From: Oasisia sp. SBJ-2009
Taxonomy: Eukaryota; Annelida; Polychaeta; Sabellida; Siboglinidae
Length of the DNA stretch: 64,000 nucleotides
NCBI GenBank assembly: GCA_964017155.1
Contig: OZ024862.1
Coordinates: 38,173,175-38,237,174 of the forward strand
Direction: 5' to 3'
The translations under genes were made by a program, and so were the position numbers. The notes beneath the pieces are model-generated. The model worked only from the letters and a program-made list of their open reading frames with translations, was not told where the DNA came from and did not search any database. Of the stretch, positions 1 to 12,317 are shown piece by piece. How positions within the stretch are numbered: the stretch's first letter is position 1; every line of letters begins with the position of its first letter.

Positions 1-231
1 TAGTTTAGTACGATATATTAGCTTTAAAATGATATGTAGCAATAGCATTATTGTAATTGTGCGTGCTTGACCAGCCATACATATTAAATTATATTAATTA
101 AATTATAATATTAAAAATAATTATTATAAATTACATTAATAAAACATTACTTAAAAACAAATTTTGACAATAATAAATTATTTATTATACAAAATATGAC
201 GATAACATTTGTGCATAAAAATACGCATTCT
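1..231. other. AT-rich left edge
   Basis: Poly-A/T-rich sequence without an open frame or recognisable repeat boundary. Confidence 0.4.
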
Positions 232-880
232 TCGTCGTGCCTGAGTTCACAACTTACACATTCAACACGAGCACTAGCCTCGGTTACCAAGGCTCCGTGA
301 GGTGGCAGCACTTTTAAGTCCCTCAACTCTGCCTGGGAAAACTCATGCTCTGCATTTGATAACCGCCAGGGCCGCCTTACCCAGATTAGGGTAGAGACGC
401 TGATTGGCTCTCAGGCCAACTATGAAATAAAAATAACGATATACTTTTACAAGATAATGATATCCTATGAAAAGTATTCAACATTGAACTTATTATACAA
501 AAATAAGTAAACTTTAAAATTTACAGTTGTTTATAAAATAAGAATTACGGCAGGATGAACCAGTATCCATGAGGTGGCAGCATTGTTTAGCCCCATACGG
601 ATAACATACAAATTAAATAAGGATACCTTTTTATCAAATAAAGCTGTATTATAAAAACTATTTTAAATTAAACTTATATTAACACAAAATAAATAGAAAT
701 ACAAATTTGCGGTTGTTTATAAAAATAGAAATTACGGTAGGATTAACCAGTGTCCGTGAGGTGGCAGCATTGTATAGATCACGCGGATAAATATTCAAAA
801 GCCGGGAGACTCACCCGACTGTCTTCTCGGCATAGTTCCGCAGCCGACCGACAGTCGGTTAAGCGAGACTATGGGGATTA
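232..880 (+). repeat. Repeat family R1, copy 1
   Basis: It contains three spaced copies of a GTGAGGTGGCAGCA core (near 299, 571 and 757), the last two about 186 bp apart, and ends at a hairpin built on ACCGACAGTCGGT. The whole block recurs reverse-complemented at 48373-49003, including the CAGCGTCTCTACCCTAATCT stretch. I do not recognise a coding product or known family. Confidence 0.7.
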
Positions 881-894
881 GCCAATACGGTGTC

Positions 895-3800
895 GCGCTT
901 ACAATTTTCCGGTCGTTAAAGACGGTCCGATTGACATTTCTGCGCATGCGCAATAAATGTAAAATCATCAATGTCCAACGAAACAACAAAGCATTTCTGG
1001 TATAAATGTCACCAGCTGTTCGTTAACTCTCCTGTGATGATTACTGTGAAAAGTTTCTTAAAATATCGTTCAATGCAATGAGGTACCACAATAACTAATC
1101 CGACAGAGGACGCTCTGGCGCAACTAGGGCCTTTGCGCCGTCTTTTACGTATTCTTGACGTGTGTAAAATGCGGAACGGTTTGCGAAAAGATTTGCGGAA
1201 CGCTTGCTTAAATAATCCTACAATCTAGCTGTTGAGCTCGCATGACTCCGAAGCCTCACACATAGCCAAATAGGGATACAGTCTGACATGACCGTCAATA
1301 TGAAGGCATAATATGTACATTAATGTACATTTACAGCCGATTGAACGTCGACTGGTGGCCCGATGACATGTGTGGTGGCTCGATGACGACGATGCCGAAA
1401 CGGATGTTTAAAACCACCGCTACAGCTCGTCGTATGCTTCACATGAGACTGCTACTTCACAATTTGTTCAATATTGAAATCGTATAACATGTCCGTCAAT
1501 ATGAATGCATAATGTCTACATTAATATACCTTTACAGTTGATGGAACGTCGTGGGACGTTCGATCGAATTCAATGCAAAGATGGCGTTGTGTTGGCTGCT
1601 CTGTCTATTGAGCACACATGTCGTGACATGCACACACACATACAAACTATCGCTGCCTACGCGCCTGCACGGTAAATAGCTTACGTACCCTTCATATATA
1701 TATGAAAATGTATTTCACCATATTGAGAAAGGGTAACATAATTGCTTTTGGCATGGCTTCTGTTGATAACAGTTGTGCAACGACATCAACGTGGAAACCT
1801 GATCCTGGACCTGGTGCCGTTTCTTTTAACAATTAATTACATGCACCCTAATCCAGACTATAATAACATTACGTACACGATTTTATTTACAATCACAATG
1901 ATCTCACGCTGGTTTCACTGACACTATCAAATGTGTACATGTAACCAAAATATAATTCAATGATGTACCACAATAACTAATCCGACAGAGGACGCTCTGA
2001 GGCAACTAGGGTCTTTGTGCCGTCTTTTACATATTCTTGACGTGTGTAAAATGCGGAACGGTTTGCGAAAAGATTTGCGGAACGCTTGCTTAAATCATCC
2101 TACAATCTAGCTGTTGAACTCGCATGACTCCGAAGCCTCACACATAGCCAAATAGGGATACAGTCTGACATGACCGTCAATGTGAAGGCATAATATGTAC
2201 ATTAATGTACATTTACAGACGATTGAACGTCGACTGGTGGCCCGACGACAAGGGTGCTGGCTCGATGACGATGGCGACGATGCCGAAACGGATGTTTAAA
2301 ATCACCTACAGCTCGTCGTATGCATCACACGAGACTGCTACTTCACAAATAGTTCAATATTGAAATCGTTTAACATGTACGTCAATATGAAAGCATAATG
2401 TCTACATTAATATACCTTTACAGTTGATGGAACGTCGTGGGACGTTCGATCGAATTCATTGCAAAGATGGCGTTGTTTTGGCTGCTCTGTCTATTGAGCA
2501 CACATGTCATGACATGCACACACATACAAACTATCGCTGGCTACGCGCCTGCACGGTACATAGCATACGTACCCTTCATATATATGAAAATGTATTTCAC
2601 CATATTGAGAAAGGGTGACATAATTGCTTTTGTCATGGTTTCTGTTGATAACAGTTGTGCAACGACATCAACGTGGAAACCTGATCCTGGACCTGGTGCC
2701 GTTTCCTTTAACAATTAATTACATGCACCCTAATCCAGACTATAATAACATTACGTACACGATTTTATTTATAATCTCAATGACCTCACGCTGGTTTCAC
2801 TGACACTATCAAATGTGTATATGTAACCAAAATAGATTTCAATTCAATAACATTAATTGTTTTGTTAAATAAACACAGCCAAATTCGCCAAGTGACACAC
2901 CAACCTTAATTTCACGGCCGAATACGATACAATGTAACATATTTTACCCGCCTAAAAATATCGCGTACTGGTAATCTTCGATATTAGTACAAAACAAATA
3001 AAAACGAGTATGTTTTGTAAGACCATGTGATCGGTTCGCGACAAGAAAATGCGGGCTATTTCGACATTATCTCTGGTGGATACTGGATACAGTGGTTAAG
3101 GTTGTTCTTGAGATAGAGGGTGAGTGAGATATAAGTTGTTCAGTCGTAATAAACACGGTATCGCTATCGGTATCTGCAAAAATGAAGGTTGACCGTGTAG
3201 CCGCGTAGCCTGATTCTGAGATGTGGGTATGTTCGACAAAGTCAAGACCGAGAAAATGTGATCAGTCCACGACAAAAATAACCGGGACCGCGCCATTTTT
3301 ACTGTAAATGTGCATTAATGAAGGCATTATGCTTTCACAATGACGGACATGTTATAATACGAAATAAATGTTTAACAATGTGTGAAGTACCAGTCTCGTG
3401 TGAATCATACGGCGAGCTGTAGATTATTTTAAACATCCGTTCAGGAATCGTTCTAGCATACGTCGCCATCAGTCAACGTTCCATCGACTCGGCTGTAAAT
3501 GTACATTAATGTACATATTATGCCTTCACATTGACTGACATGTTAGATTATATCCATATTTAGCTATGTGTGAGGTTTCGGAGTCATGCGACCTCAACAG
3601 CTAATTGAGGATAATTTAAACAAGCGTTCCGCAAAACAAGCAAACAAATCCACGTTAGTCGCTGGAGGCGCTGAGACGCAACTACGGTCTCAGCGTATAA
3701 GCGCCTCTAGCGACTAGCGTGGATTTGTGGAAGCCCATTCAATAACATTAATTATTTTGTTAAATAAACACAGCCAAATTCACCAAGTGACACACCAACC

Positions 3801-4902
3801 TTATTTTCACGGCCGAATACGATACACTGTAACATATTTTACCCGCCTAAAATATTGCGCACTGGTATTCGTCGATATTAGTACAAAACAAATAAAAATG
3901 AGTATGTTTTGTAAGACCATGTGATGTGATCGGTTCGCGGCAAGAAAATGCGGGCTATTTCGACATTACCTCAGGTGGATACAGTGGTTAAGGTTGTTCT
4001 TGAGATAGAGGGTGAGTGAGATATAAGCAGTTCAGTCGTAATAAACCCGGTATCGCTATCGGTATCTGCAAAAATGAAGGTTGACAGTGTAGCCGCGTAG
4101 CCTGTATCTGAGATGTGGGTATGTTCGACAAAGTCAAGACCGAGAACATGTGATCAGTGCACAACAAAAATAACCGGGACCGCGCCATTTTTACTGTAAA
4201 TGTTCATTAATGAAGGCATTATGCTTTCACAATGACGGACATGTTATAATACGAAATCAATTTTTAACATTGTGTGAAGTACCAGTCTCGTGTGAATCAT
4301 ACGGCGAGCTGTAGATTATTTTAAACATCCGTTCCAGCATCGTTCTAGCATATGTCGCCATCAGTCAACGTTCCATCGACTCGGCTGTAAATGTACATTA
4401 ATGTACATATTATGCCTTCACATTGACTGACATGTTAGATTATATCCATATTTAGCTATGTGTGAGGTTTCGGAGTCATGCGACCTCAACAGCTAATTGA
4501 GGATAATTTAAACAAGCGTTCCGCAAAACAAGCAAACAAATCCACGTTAGTCGCTGGAGGCGCTGAGACACAACTAGGGTCTCAGCGTATAAGCGCCTCT
4601 AGCGACTAGCGTGGATTTGTGGAAGCCCATTAAATATTACGTTTTTTATCAATCACTCACGGATTATGGCGCACTATAGTCACGTGATTTTTCGCTTGCA
4701 ATCAAAATATGCCTCAAAACTTGTTTGCCTCGTGTTAATTTGCGACAAATAACTTTGCTGAGAGGTACATCCTAACGAACAACCCGTAGTATTTATACCA
4801 TAAATGCTTTGTCCTTGCGGTGCACATTAATGATTTTACATTTATCGCGCATTCGCAGAAACGTCAATCGGAACGTTTATAACGCCGGAAAAATGTAAGC
4901 GC
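895..4902. mobile_element. Fold-back element FB1 with about 135-bp terminal inverted repeats and duplicated 0.9-kb arm units
   Basis: The ends pair as inverted repeats: left 895-1035, right about 4770-4902, both starting GCGCTTACA(A/T)TTTTCCGG. Inside, the left arm has two direct units of 882 bp (1083-1964, 1965-2846) and the right arm two of 895 bp (2842-3736, 3737-4631). The right units share long stretches with the left ones in inverted orientation (for example the TGCGGAACGCTTG and ATGTACATTAATGTACATTT segments). Each right unit ends in a strong hairpin (3646-3727, 4541-4620). I see no transposase and no convincing target duplication, so class is undetermined. Confidence 0.75.
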
Positions 4903-5224
4903 TACAACGAAACTGGATCGCTTAGATCATAGATGCATATCACCGGCGCCGTCTACGACAAATAATTAGCATCCACTGGCCACGCCGCATATTGAACAAA
5001 GCCAATGCGACGTCGCCGAAACCGCAAGATGGGTTGGTTTGGGCATGTGCTACGTTTACCGCGCGGTGCACTCGCCCTCCGTTGCCAGTGCATTAGTGTC
5101 ATCGTTAATGTTCCACACGTAAATAGAGGATACTCGAACTAAGCACACCAATTTCCCAGAATAGCTACTACCGAGGTCGTCGCGAGCACTAGACCGTGAA
5201 CAGTGGCGACAGCTGGAGAGGCAC

Positions 5225-5600
5225 CGAACGAACGAACGAACGAACGAACGAACGAACGAACGAACGAACGAACGAACGAACGAACGAACGAACGAACGAA
5301 CGAACGAACGAACGAACGAACGAACGAACGAACGAACGAACGAACGAACGAACGAACGAACGAACGAACGAACGAACGAACGAACGAACGAACGAACGAA
5401 CGAACGAACGAACGAAGTTCTCATTCATTCAGTCAATCATTTCAAGGACCACAATAGAAATAAGTGCTTGCACATTTTGTGTCATCCTTATTCTTAATGT
5501 ACTTTGTATTTATATGTTTATGTATATTTGTACAATGTTTACATTTTATATTGAATACAATCAATCAATCCAGTCATTTATTCATTGTACGCAGACTTGC
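5225..5600 (+). repeat. (CGAA)48 array plus mobile 3' flank, copy 1
   Basis: A perfect CGAA tetranucleotide array spans 5225-5416. The next ~170 bases, from CATTTCAAGGACCACAATAG to TCATTGTACGCA, recur after the second CGAA array at 52645-52801 with few changes. The array is thus part of a dispersed unit rather than a chance microsatellite. Period 4 opens long frames on both strands (NERT, FVRS repeats) that are not genes. Confidence 0.85.
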
Positions 5601-6179
5601 CACATGATACGGATTACCCGTATCCGACACGGATTTTGGAGGTTTTTTAAGTGATACGGCCGTACTCAATTTTGATACGAATTTTAACTAAATTTATGGA
5701 ATAATCATTTACTGCTAGTGACTAAGTAAATCGGTTAGAAACGAACGAACAAAACCATCGATTAATTTATTGTAGCGGGTAATAGATGGCGCGCTGGTAA
5801 ATTAGTTGTTCTGACAATTGCGGCAGGTTGTAAAGAACCACCGCTATAATTTTACAGCATATAGAATTATCTATGTAGTGTAGAAAAGCGTTATTAAATC
5901 TATAGTTAATATGATAGTTAATATGCAGACACAAACAAGTTCGACATTCCAAAATATAATCTACTGATGCCTTCAGTAAACCTTCATATAATCAAGAGGA
6001 TAATATTTAAGCCGTCGTTAAAGTTTATCAGAGCTGATCGCTTCAACGTTTACTTTCCATGTTGATTGTTCCCGTAAATATTATCAGAAGCGATCAACAA
6101 GCTAGATTGGGTCAATGCACCGACGTTCACCGATGATAAGCTAAAGCCGTATATCAGGATACGATTAGAAAAAAGGGAA

Positions 6180-6355
6180 TCACGGCCGGGCACGAAGTGT
6201 TTAGACTAACGTAAAATTGGGTGAATAATCTGTCATCTTGAGAAAGCGGACGTCATTGGGACGCCATCTTGAGAAGACGGACGTCATTAGAGATTAAGAT
6301 AGGGACTTTAAAAACCGAGGACAGACAAGCAGGAGGGAGAGACGCAGAGAGAGAA

Positions 6356-6427
<72 letters not shown>

Positions 6428-6735
6428 ACCAGAGCCGCGCAAACATGACTCTGGTCTACGATTTTGGCTTCTAAATTATTATACTAATATGGGACTGTTG
6501 CTCATATTTTATTATGCACTTCTAAATTAACCGGCGAACTTTAAAACATGTCAACTTGTAGGAACTGATGAAAGCGGTCCTGAAGAAGAGTAGGGAATTC
6601 AGAGTTTCGATGTTATAGCTAATATATTCGCGTGTATTACTTGAACGCCATCATGAATAAAATTCGAAGTAAGTCGAAATTGGACAAGCGTTAATTCTTC
6701 ATCTTTGAATCATACTGATTCATGGCGAGCGCGAT
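6180..6735 (+). other. Possible LTR-like leader, includes (GA)n
   Basis: CTTTAAAAACCGAGGACAGA resembles a TATA-type start, followed by (GA)n (6353-6421), AATAAA near 6657, and TTCA then TGGCGAGCGCGATTC, which could be an LTR end and primer-binding site. I could not find a second LTR copy in the window. Speculative. Confidence 0.25.
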
Positions 6736-8900
6736 TCAGACTACACGATAATGACTACAATTACTCCACACCTTCTTCACAATACGGTGAGAGTGACACC
6801 CCTCGCGCACGCGGCCCAACCGGGGGTTCACACTTATAAGTTAGAATCGCCTCATCAATGAGGGTGCCAATTTACATTGACGAGCTGGCACCAGTTCGAA
6901 TCTTCATGACGGAAGGAGTTTAAGTGAACACGCATCAGGAACATTGACATGACGCCAACTATTGGGAGTTTGGCTGCAAGGATGGCCAGGCTGGAGGCTC
7001 GCAACGATCGATCACCGTTGCCCGGTCCAGCGCCGCCTCGACCGAGCAGAACACGACACCCCCTTGACGTCAACAACAAACGTCGATGTCACCATAATGA
7101 TCAACACCACCCGTCGGCTGACCGTTGCCCGCCCGACGCCGGGAGCAGACCCAACACACGCCAACCGCGACGACGACGACCGCTGCAGCCGCCTGGAGAG
7201 CCGAGCCGATGTCTCACACCAGCGGGCAGCCAGCCCAACCCTGTCGCCGACCGCGAAGCATTATTTCAGACGCTTAGTCTTTTAATAATTGCAATTAATA
7301 ATTGATTGGGTACTTTCTATTAGTGTCCGCCAGTTGGCAAGTTACATTTTGTTATTTCACTGTTATGTGATTGTATTTTATTGCTACATAAGTAACTCGC
7401 ATATATGCTGTTTTATCCACGGTTTAATTGTGAGTGTCTCAGTGTCCTGGTTGCGGGTTGAGGTGATTGCACAGGCGCCGACCTGTTATATGCAAGACCA
7501 CAGCTTAGGAGTTATGTTTAATTCTCCGTAGTGAACGAGGCGTGGCAGTTACAATTAACACCATTGATTTTCTGGACACAGTTCTTTGTACTTCAGTTGA
7601 GGGAGTATTTGGGTCTGATTGCAGGAAGAAAGACAACAAATTTGTTGACTTACAGTTTTCCTCACATTCAATTGCGTTGTCTTCCAAATTCAAATCGTAC
7701 GTTTAAGTGTGTTACCTGATAAAATTGTTACTTCTGGCGGCTCTAACAAACGAGGTTTTCTGTATTATAATGTTTTCTGTAACATACTGTACGACTCGTG
7801 CAGCACGAACTGAGAGGTTATGGACTTAGTTTGACTTTGTTATTTAAATATGACGTACACTCGTAGTGCATCCTATCAGGCATGTTTTCCGAATTTCCAT
7901 TATAATTAAATTGTTAGTATTTTATAATGTTTACACATTAATGTTTTACCTATTTCCATTCATGCGGGATGGGTCTATTAATTCGGCTTTGAGAGCCGTG
8001 ACGAGTTAACACACACAGAAAAGGTGTTGGATTAACACTGTATACCCAGTTCAAGGTAGTTACAGGGGATTCGATAAAACACAAATGCAAATATGTGTGA
8101 CATAATCCCTGCCGACTGTGACAGACAGCCGACTGTTTCCAATCCGACACGCCCAGTAGCACAGGCAACGCGACAGAACGCCCACAAAAGGTGGCGACAT
8201 TCGACCGGACATTCACGTGACGAGGGCGACAATGAAGCCACGCCCCGCACGACTCGGACAGAACCCGACACGAATGACCGACAGGTTAATAACGGTGACA
8301 CACAGACTGACATGGGTAAAACGAACATACGCCGTTCAAATAGACCCCGTTGTCTCAGTAGACGTGCGTTAGAGGTTTCTCGTGTACAGTCACTGTCACA
8401 GTCCGATAGCGACTTTGAGATATATCCTATTATCTCACACTTTCAGAAACACAAACACAAGACGTTTTTTTTTCGGATCAGAGGTAGTCTAGCAATTTAA
8501 CCACAGGGGACGCCATGGTTATAAACAAAGCAGACTAGTCCTCCGGAACAAGGAATCCAGGATCGATTCCAGGGATATGTTTTTGTTGACGAACCTACGT
8601 ATAGGCCGACACTTAACTGAGCATATATTAAATTGCCAGGACTTGTTAGGATTATAGAGGTTATTGCTTAATGACAGCAATTGATTAACGTATATATGGA
8701 CGTATTGTTGCAAACACGGTTCGGGTTGCTACATGATCTTACACGAGTATGTTTAGACACTCAAACAGACAATGTTTATTGGCTGGACGATCATGCGCGC
8801 TTCGCCTAGTTTCACAAGTTGTTCTGTATTGGGATAAGCATATTTTATACGTGTGGTAGACGATTTTACGATTACGATGTTACGTCATTCTCTCTGGACG
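6736..8900. other. No secure gene; possible decayed retroelement interior
   Basis: Two GC-richer open stretches (6949-7305 and 8093-8500) encode Pro/Arg/Ser-rich peptides with no domain I recognise. The second includes RRSNRPRCLSRR, loosely like the basic C-terminus of some LTR-element Pol proteins. I would not annotate either as a gene. Confidence 0.3.
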
Positions 8901-10160
8901 AATAAGAGACGGTGATGTTAAACGTTCGGGTACATATGTTATTGTACTTTGACGCATGTTCACTTGTACACGTATTCTCTAGGTATGTACTTTGACAGCT
9001 CCTTGACACCTTGTCATTTGCTTAAAGTGTCGTTTATACTTGTTGTTGATGCAGAATGACATTCCAAACACATACACATCGAAAAAAGTCGAATAAACCC
9101 GTGGAAAAACCGTTTTGAAAAGGCCTTAATAACTTAGGCCAGTTAACTGGAACATCTCTGATTAGTGATAGGGATTGATACGGATTCTTACACAATTTTA
9201 GGTCAAAAATACGGATTGCCATCCCAAAAATGTGGCATGTCTGTGTACGCAACAACTAAATGTTGGGTGTCCGTGGCGTGGCGTTGAATTCACGTCCCCG
9301 TGGAAGAACCATTGAGGACGACATGTACTACTCAGGCAATATATAAGACCTGGTTTGGCTGACAATGCCTGACGTAGAACGCACTTTTTTCGTAACCTTT
9401 TGAATGTGATGCGTCTGATCTATTACGTGCTTCTTAGAAAAACGTGAAATATGCGTCACGGCTACCGATGTCCTGATAGCGTGACAGCGGTGTCGCCGTT
9501 TTGGCGCGAGCCTGAATGGGTGCAACTAGAGTTACTAAGCCCGCAAACTACCCTCTCCCTGTATCCGCCCCTGGTTATGGCAACGTATGGCCTGGGCGGC
9601 GCTAGATGTCTGCAGCCAGCATCAGCAATCCGATGGTTCTTTCGCTGTTATTCAAAATGTGTCGCGCTGACGTTCATATAATTATGTTGAAAGTCCAACC
9701 CTCCCAACTCCAATTGTTGCCAGCTCCTGAGACTAACGGTGGTGCATAAAACGCATTCTGGGGCTTACGCAGGCACAGCGCGGGCAAATTATAAATGTCT
9801 AGGGGGCGCATGTCCGACTTTATTCACCTGTAGGCCTAGTTTGTTCTGGCGGCGATTCTCACTCTGGAATGGCAACAATAAACCGCGTTGTAAACCCGAC
9901 ACCAACAGCCTGTTGGGGCCGGATGCGGTGACCGTGTCGGGGTGCTGCTTTTGTGAGGAAGGGGACTTCTTTCGCAATGGCAGTGAACAGTGGCGACGCG
10001 CATGCAACTGACAGTCCACCGGAAAATACTCGTATCCACGGAAGTGACGTCGCTGTTACGTATTACCTGTTTTTCACTCTTCTGCGGTGCAACGGAATCG
10101 TTTTCTGGATTAACATGAACGTTGGTGCGGAAGCAGAGGAAACAATCAAGGTAAGATAGG
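8901..10160. other. Non-coding, shares modules with 52.8 kb
   Basis: 9240-9300 (GTACGCAACAACT, GGGTGTCCGTGGCGTGG) and 9937-9993 (GGGTGCTGCTTTTGTGAGGA, TTTCGCAATGGCAGTGAACA) match two neighbouring pieces at 52795-52905, there separated by only ~30 bases. 9175-9250 also matches 5588-5650 in inverse orientation. No gene seen. Confidence 0.5.
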
Positions 10161-11279
10161 TTGTGTCATGGAAATCCATAAGAGAAAATGCCAACGGGAT
10201 TAGTTATTCATGCCACACGATTGCTGTGTTGTTACACAACATAATCCCATGGAACTGGTTACAGTTCTCACGTCTGATAACGTTCATTAAATATGATGTC
10301 CAAACAGGTTTCGTGCCCCTTTGGATAATAATACCCTGCACCCTTGGTGGGGCATGGAGCACCCGGGGAGTTCATGACCAAACCAAAGACAAACACGCCA
10401 CCTATTCAACAGGGCACAGCACCCTAACCCCTTCCACTGTCAATTGCGTTCATTCACTACAGTGTGGGTGTAATAGTAGTATGTTTATTTCGGACAAATA
10501 GTCTATATGTATAGGGGAAACCCGGGCAACATGGGATAGTTAACGTGCCGCTGTTCGTCGCACCCACATTTTGCGCACTATGATAACAGTTTGTTGTGTA
10601 TCGGCCAAACACACCAAAAACACAACAGGGCATGGTATTGTATTTTTAACATCATTATTAGATAAATACGGACTATCCCGTTTTACCCGCAAAAGTCTCA
10701 TTTTACCCGCATATACGGGTACAATGGGATTTTGATCTGGGAAATGTGGAATGCATATTTAGTTGTGTTATTCGCTAATGTGACGTGGTCCTACATATTC
10801 AGAATAGTTATTTTTAGTAACTGATATATTAGAACTGGTAAACTACAATACGAATAGCCAAGATATGCGATCTGGTAAGGTCGTATAAGCAAAATGCCAT
10901 ACTACTTTGTGAATTTGACTGCCGTATATTGGGCGGATTACTATTCCTGTATAATTATGTAATTCATAATATACCTCACATATTTATGTAACTTAGTGAG
11001 CTACTGTTTAAATTAGGCGATCTACAGCAACAGGCAAAGTAAATTGTATTTTAATGTTTTTTAATAAAAAATAAAAAAACAAGACGGCATAACATGCACA
11101 ACTGTTGCAAACCAGTGAACATTAAACAGTTCCGTGTCCTATGGACCTTTAGCAAAGGTCACAACTAAAATAATCAACGTGCATAAATATCCTGTGGTGT
11201 GTAACTATTATTCACAGACGTTATATATTTGAAACTTCCGTTGGTCATTAAACAGGTATCACGTCTGGGCAAAACGGGA

Positions 11280-11352
11280 TGATCCCATTTTGCCTGCATT
11301 AATATATTCCATTTTGCCCGCATTAGTATATTCCATTTTGCCCGGAATAGGC
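11280..11352 (+). repeat. Short tandem repeat of about 24 bp
   Basis: Three diverged copies of CATTTTGCCCGCATTA-plus-ATATTC. Related GTTTTACCCGC/ATTTTACCCGC motifs occur at 10678-10720. The rest of 10160-11860 is AT-rich with no gene. Confidence 0.6.
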
Positions 11353-11859
11353 GTGGTTTAATCAAACTGTGATGCATTAATCATCGTTCACTCTCACGAA
11401 AAACTATTATGCGCTGAAACTCTCATAACGTCATTTTACATCCTAACGACATTCGAAGTTGAAATGTGACAAGTTGTTACTTAGCAAATTTAGATGGATC
11501 GTCAAACAAACAGTTTAGCAAGGGATCAAGGCTACGGATTACTAACGATTGTTTCAATCCGCGCGAAGAATTGCATACCAATTGGTTTGTATAGTTTTAA
11601 ATGAAGATACAATTTGTAAATGTATTGAAGAGAACTTTACTTGTACCTTAAATGATCTTTTGTATTTATGTTGTTTAACCTTCTATATTTATTTGTTTAT
11701 TTATAATGCTTTTATTAGTCTGTCTATATGCACTTTTATAATGTACAGTTAATTTTTAGTTATTAGTTATACGTTTGGGTAATTATTGTTAAGGACATGT
11801 ACATGTAAAGCGCCCTGAATCGTTTTTAGCTAGATTTGGCGCTATATAAGTTTGATTTT

Positions 11860-12317
11860 ATTTTGTTTATTAGCAACATTCATTTTCAGTGGTAATAAGC
11901 ATTTATGACACTTGCTGACCAAAATAGCACTAGCGGGGCGAGACGCCTACCAGCCAAGGGGGCAATACACCTAGGTAGGCGTTTTATCCCACATCTGTTT
12001 TGGCAAACTTTGCCATATATTGTAATGTATACAGACAATGATGAGTATAATGACAATGATACAAATATAAATACAAATGTCACTACAACCATTTCTATAT
12101 ACCACTTGAGACTTTCTAAGCATGTCACTAGGTGTGCAAGATTCGATTTTATCATTCTGCGTGTTACTTTCAATTTTTTTTTAGATATATTTGGAATTTT
12201 GCGTTGCAGTAAAAGCAAAAAGACATACTTGAAATCCTAATCCCATAAAATTTAATATCTGCATACGTCAATTATTACTCGACGTGACGCAGTTTGGATT
12301 TGGCGGCCATTTTAAAG
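11860..12317. repeat. Repeat R2 copy 1, left part
   Basis: It matches 18410-18915: TTATTAGCAACATT, TGACCAAAATAG, GGGGGCAATAC, the TAGGTAGGC-TTTTATCCCACA stretch and CGACGTGACGCAGTTTGGAT. Interrupted at TTTAAAG by FB2 and resumed at 14779. Frames across it are broken in one copy or the other, so it is not coding. Confidence 0.75.

Noticed and set aside
2437..2718. Small ORF with a hydrophobic start (MALFWLLCLL) in FB1, secreted-peptide-like
   Set aside because: The sister unit (1540-1835) has the same sequence with an early stop, and the frame lies in a repeat arm.
5056..5654. Overlapping frames on both strands with FVRS or NERT repeats
   Set aside because: Period-4 repeat without stops stays open in all frames. 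It is a microsatellite artefact, also at 51675-52923.
6949..7305. Pro/Arg-rich ORF as a gag gene
   Set aside because: No recognisable domain, knuckle or frame continuation; overlapping frames also open.
8093..8500. 135-codon ORF with a basic Arg-rich C-terminus
   Set aside because: No homology I can name; overlapping open frames on the other strand.
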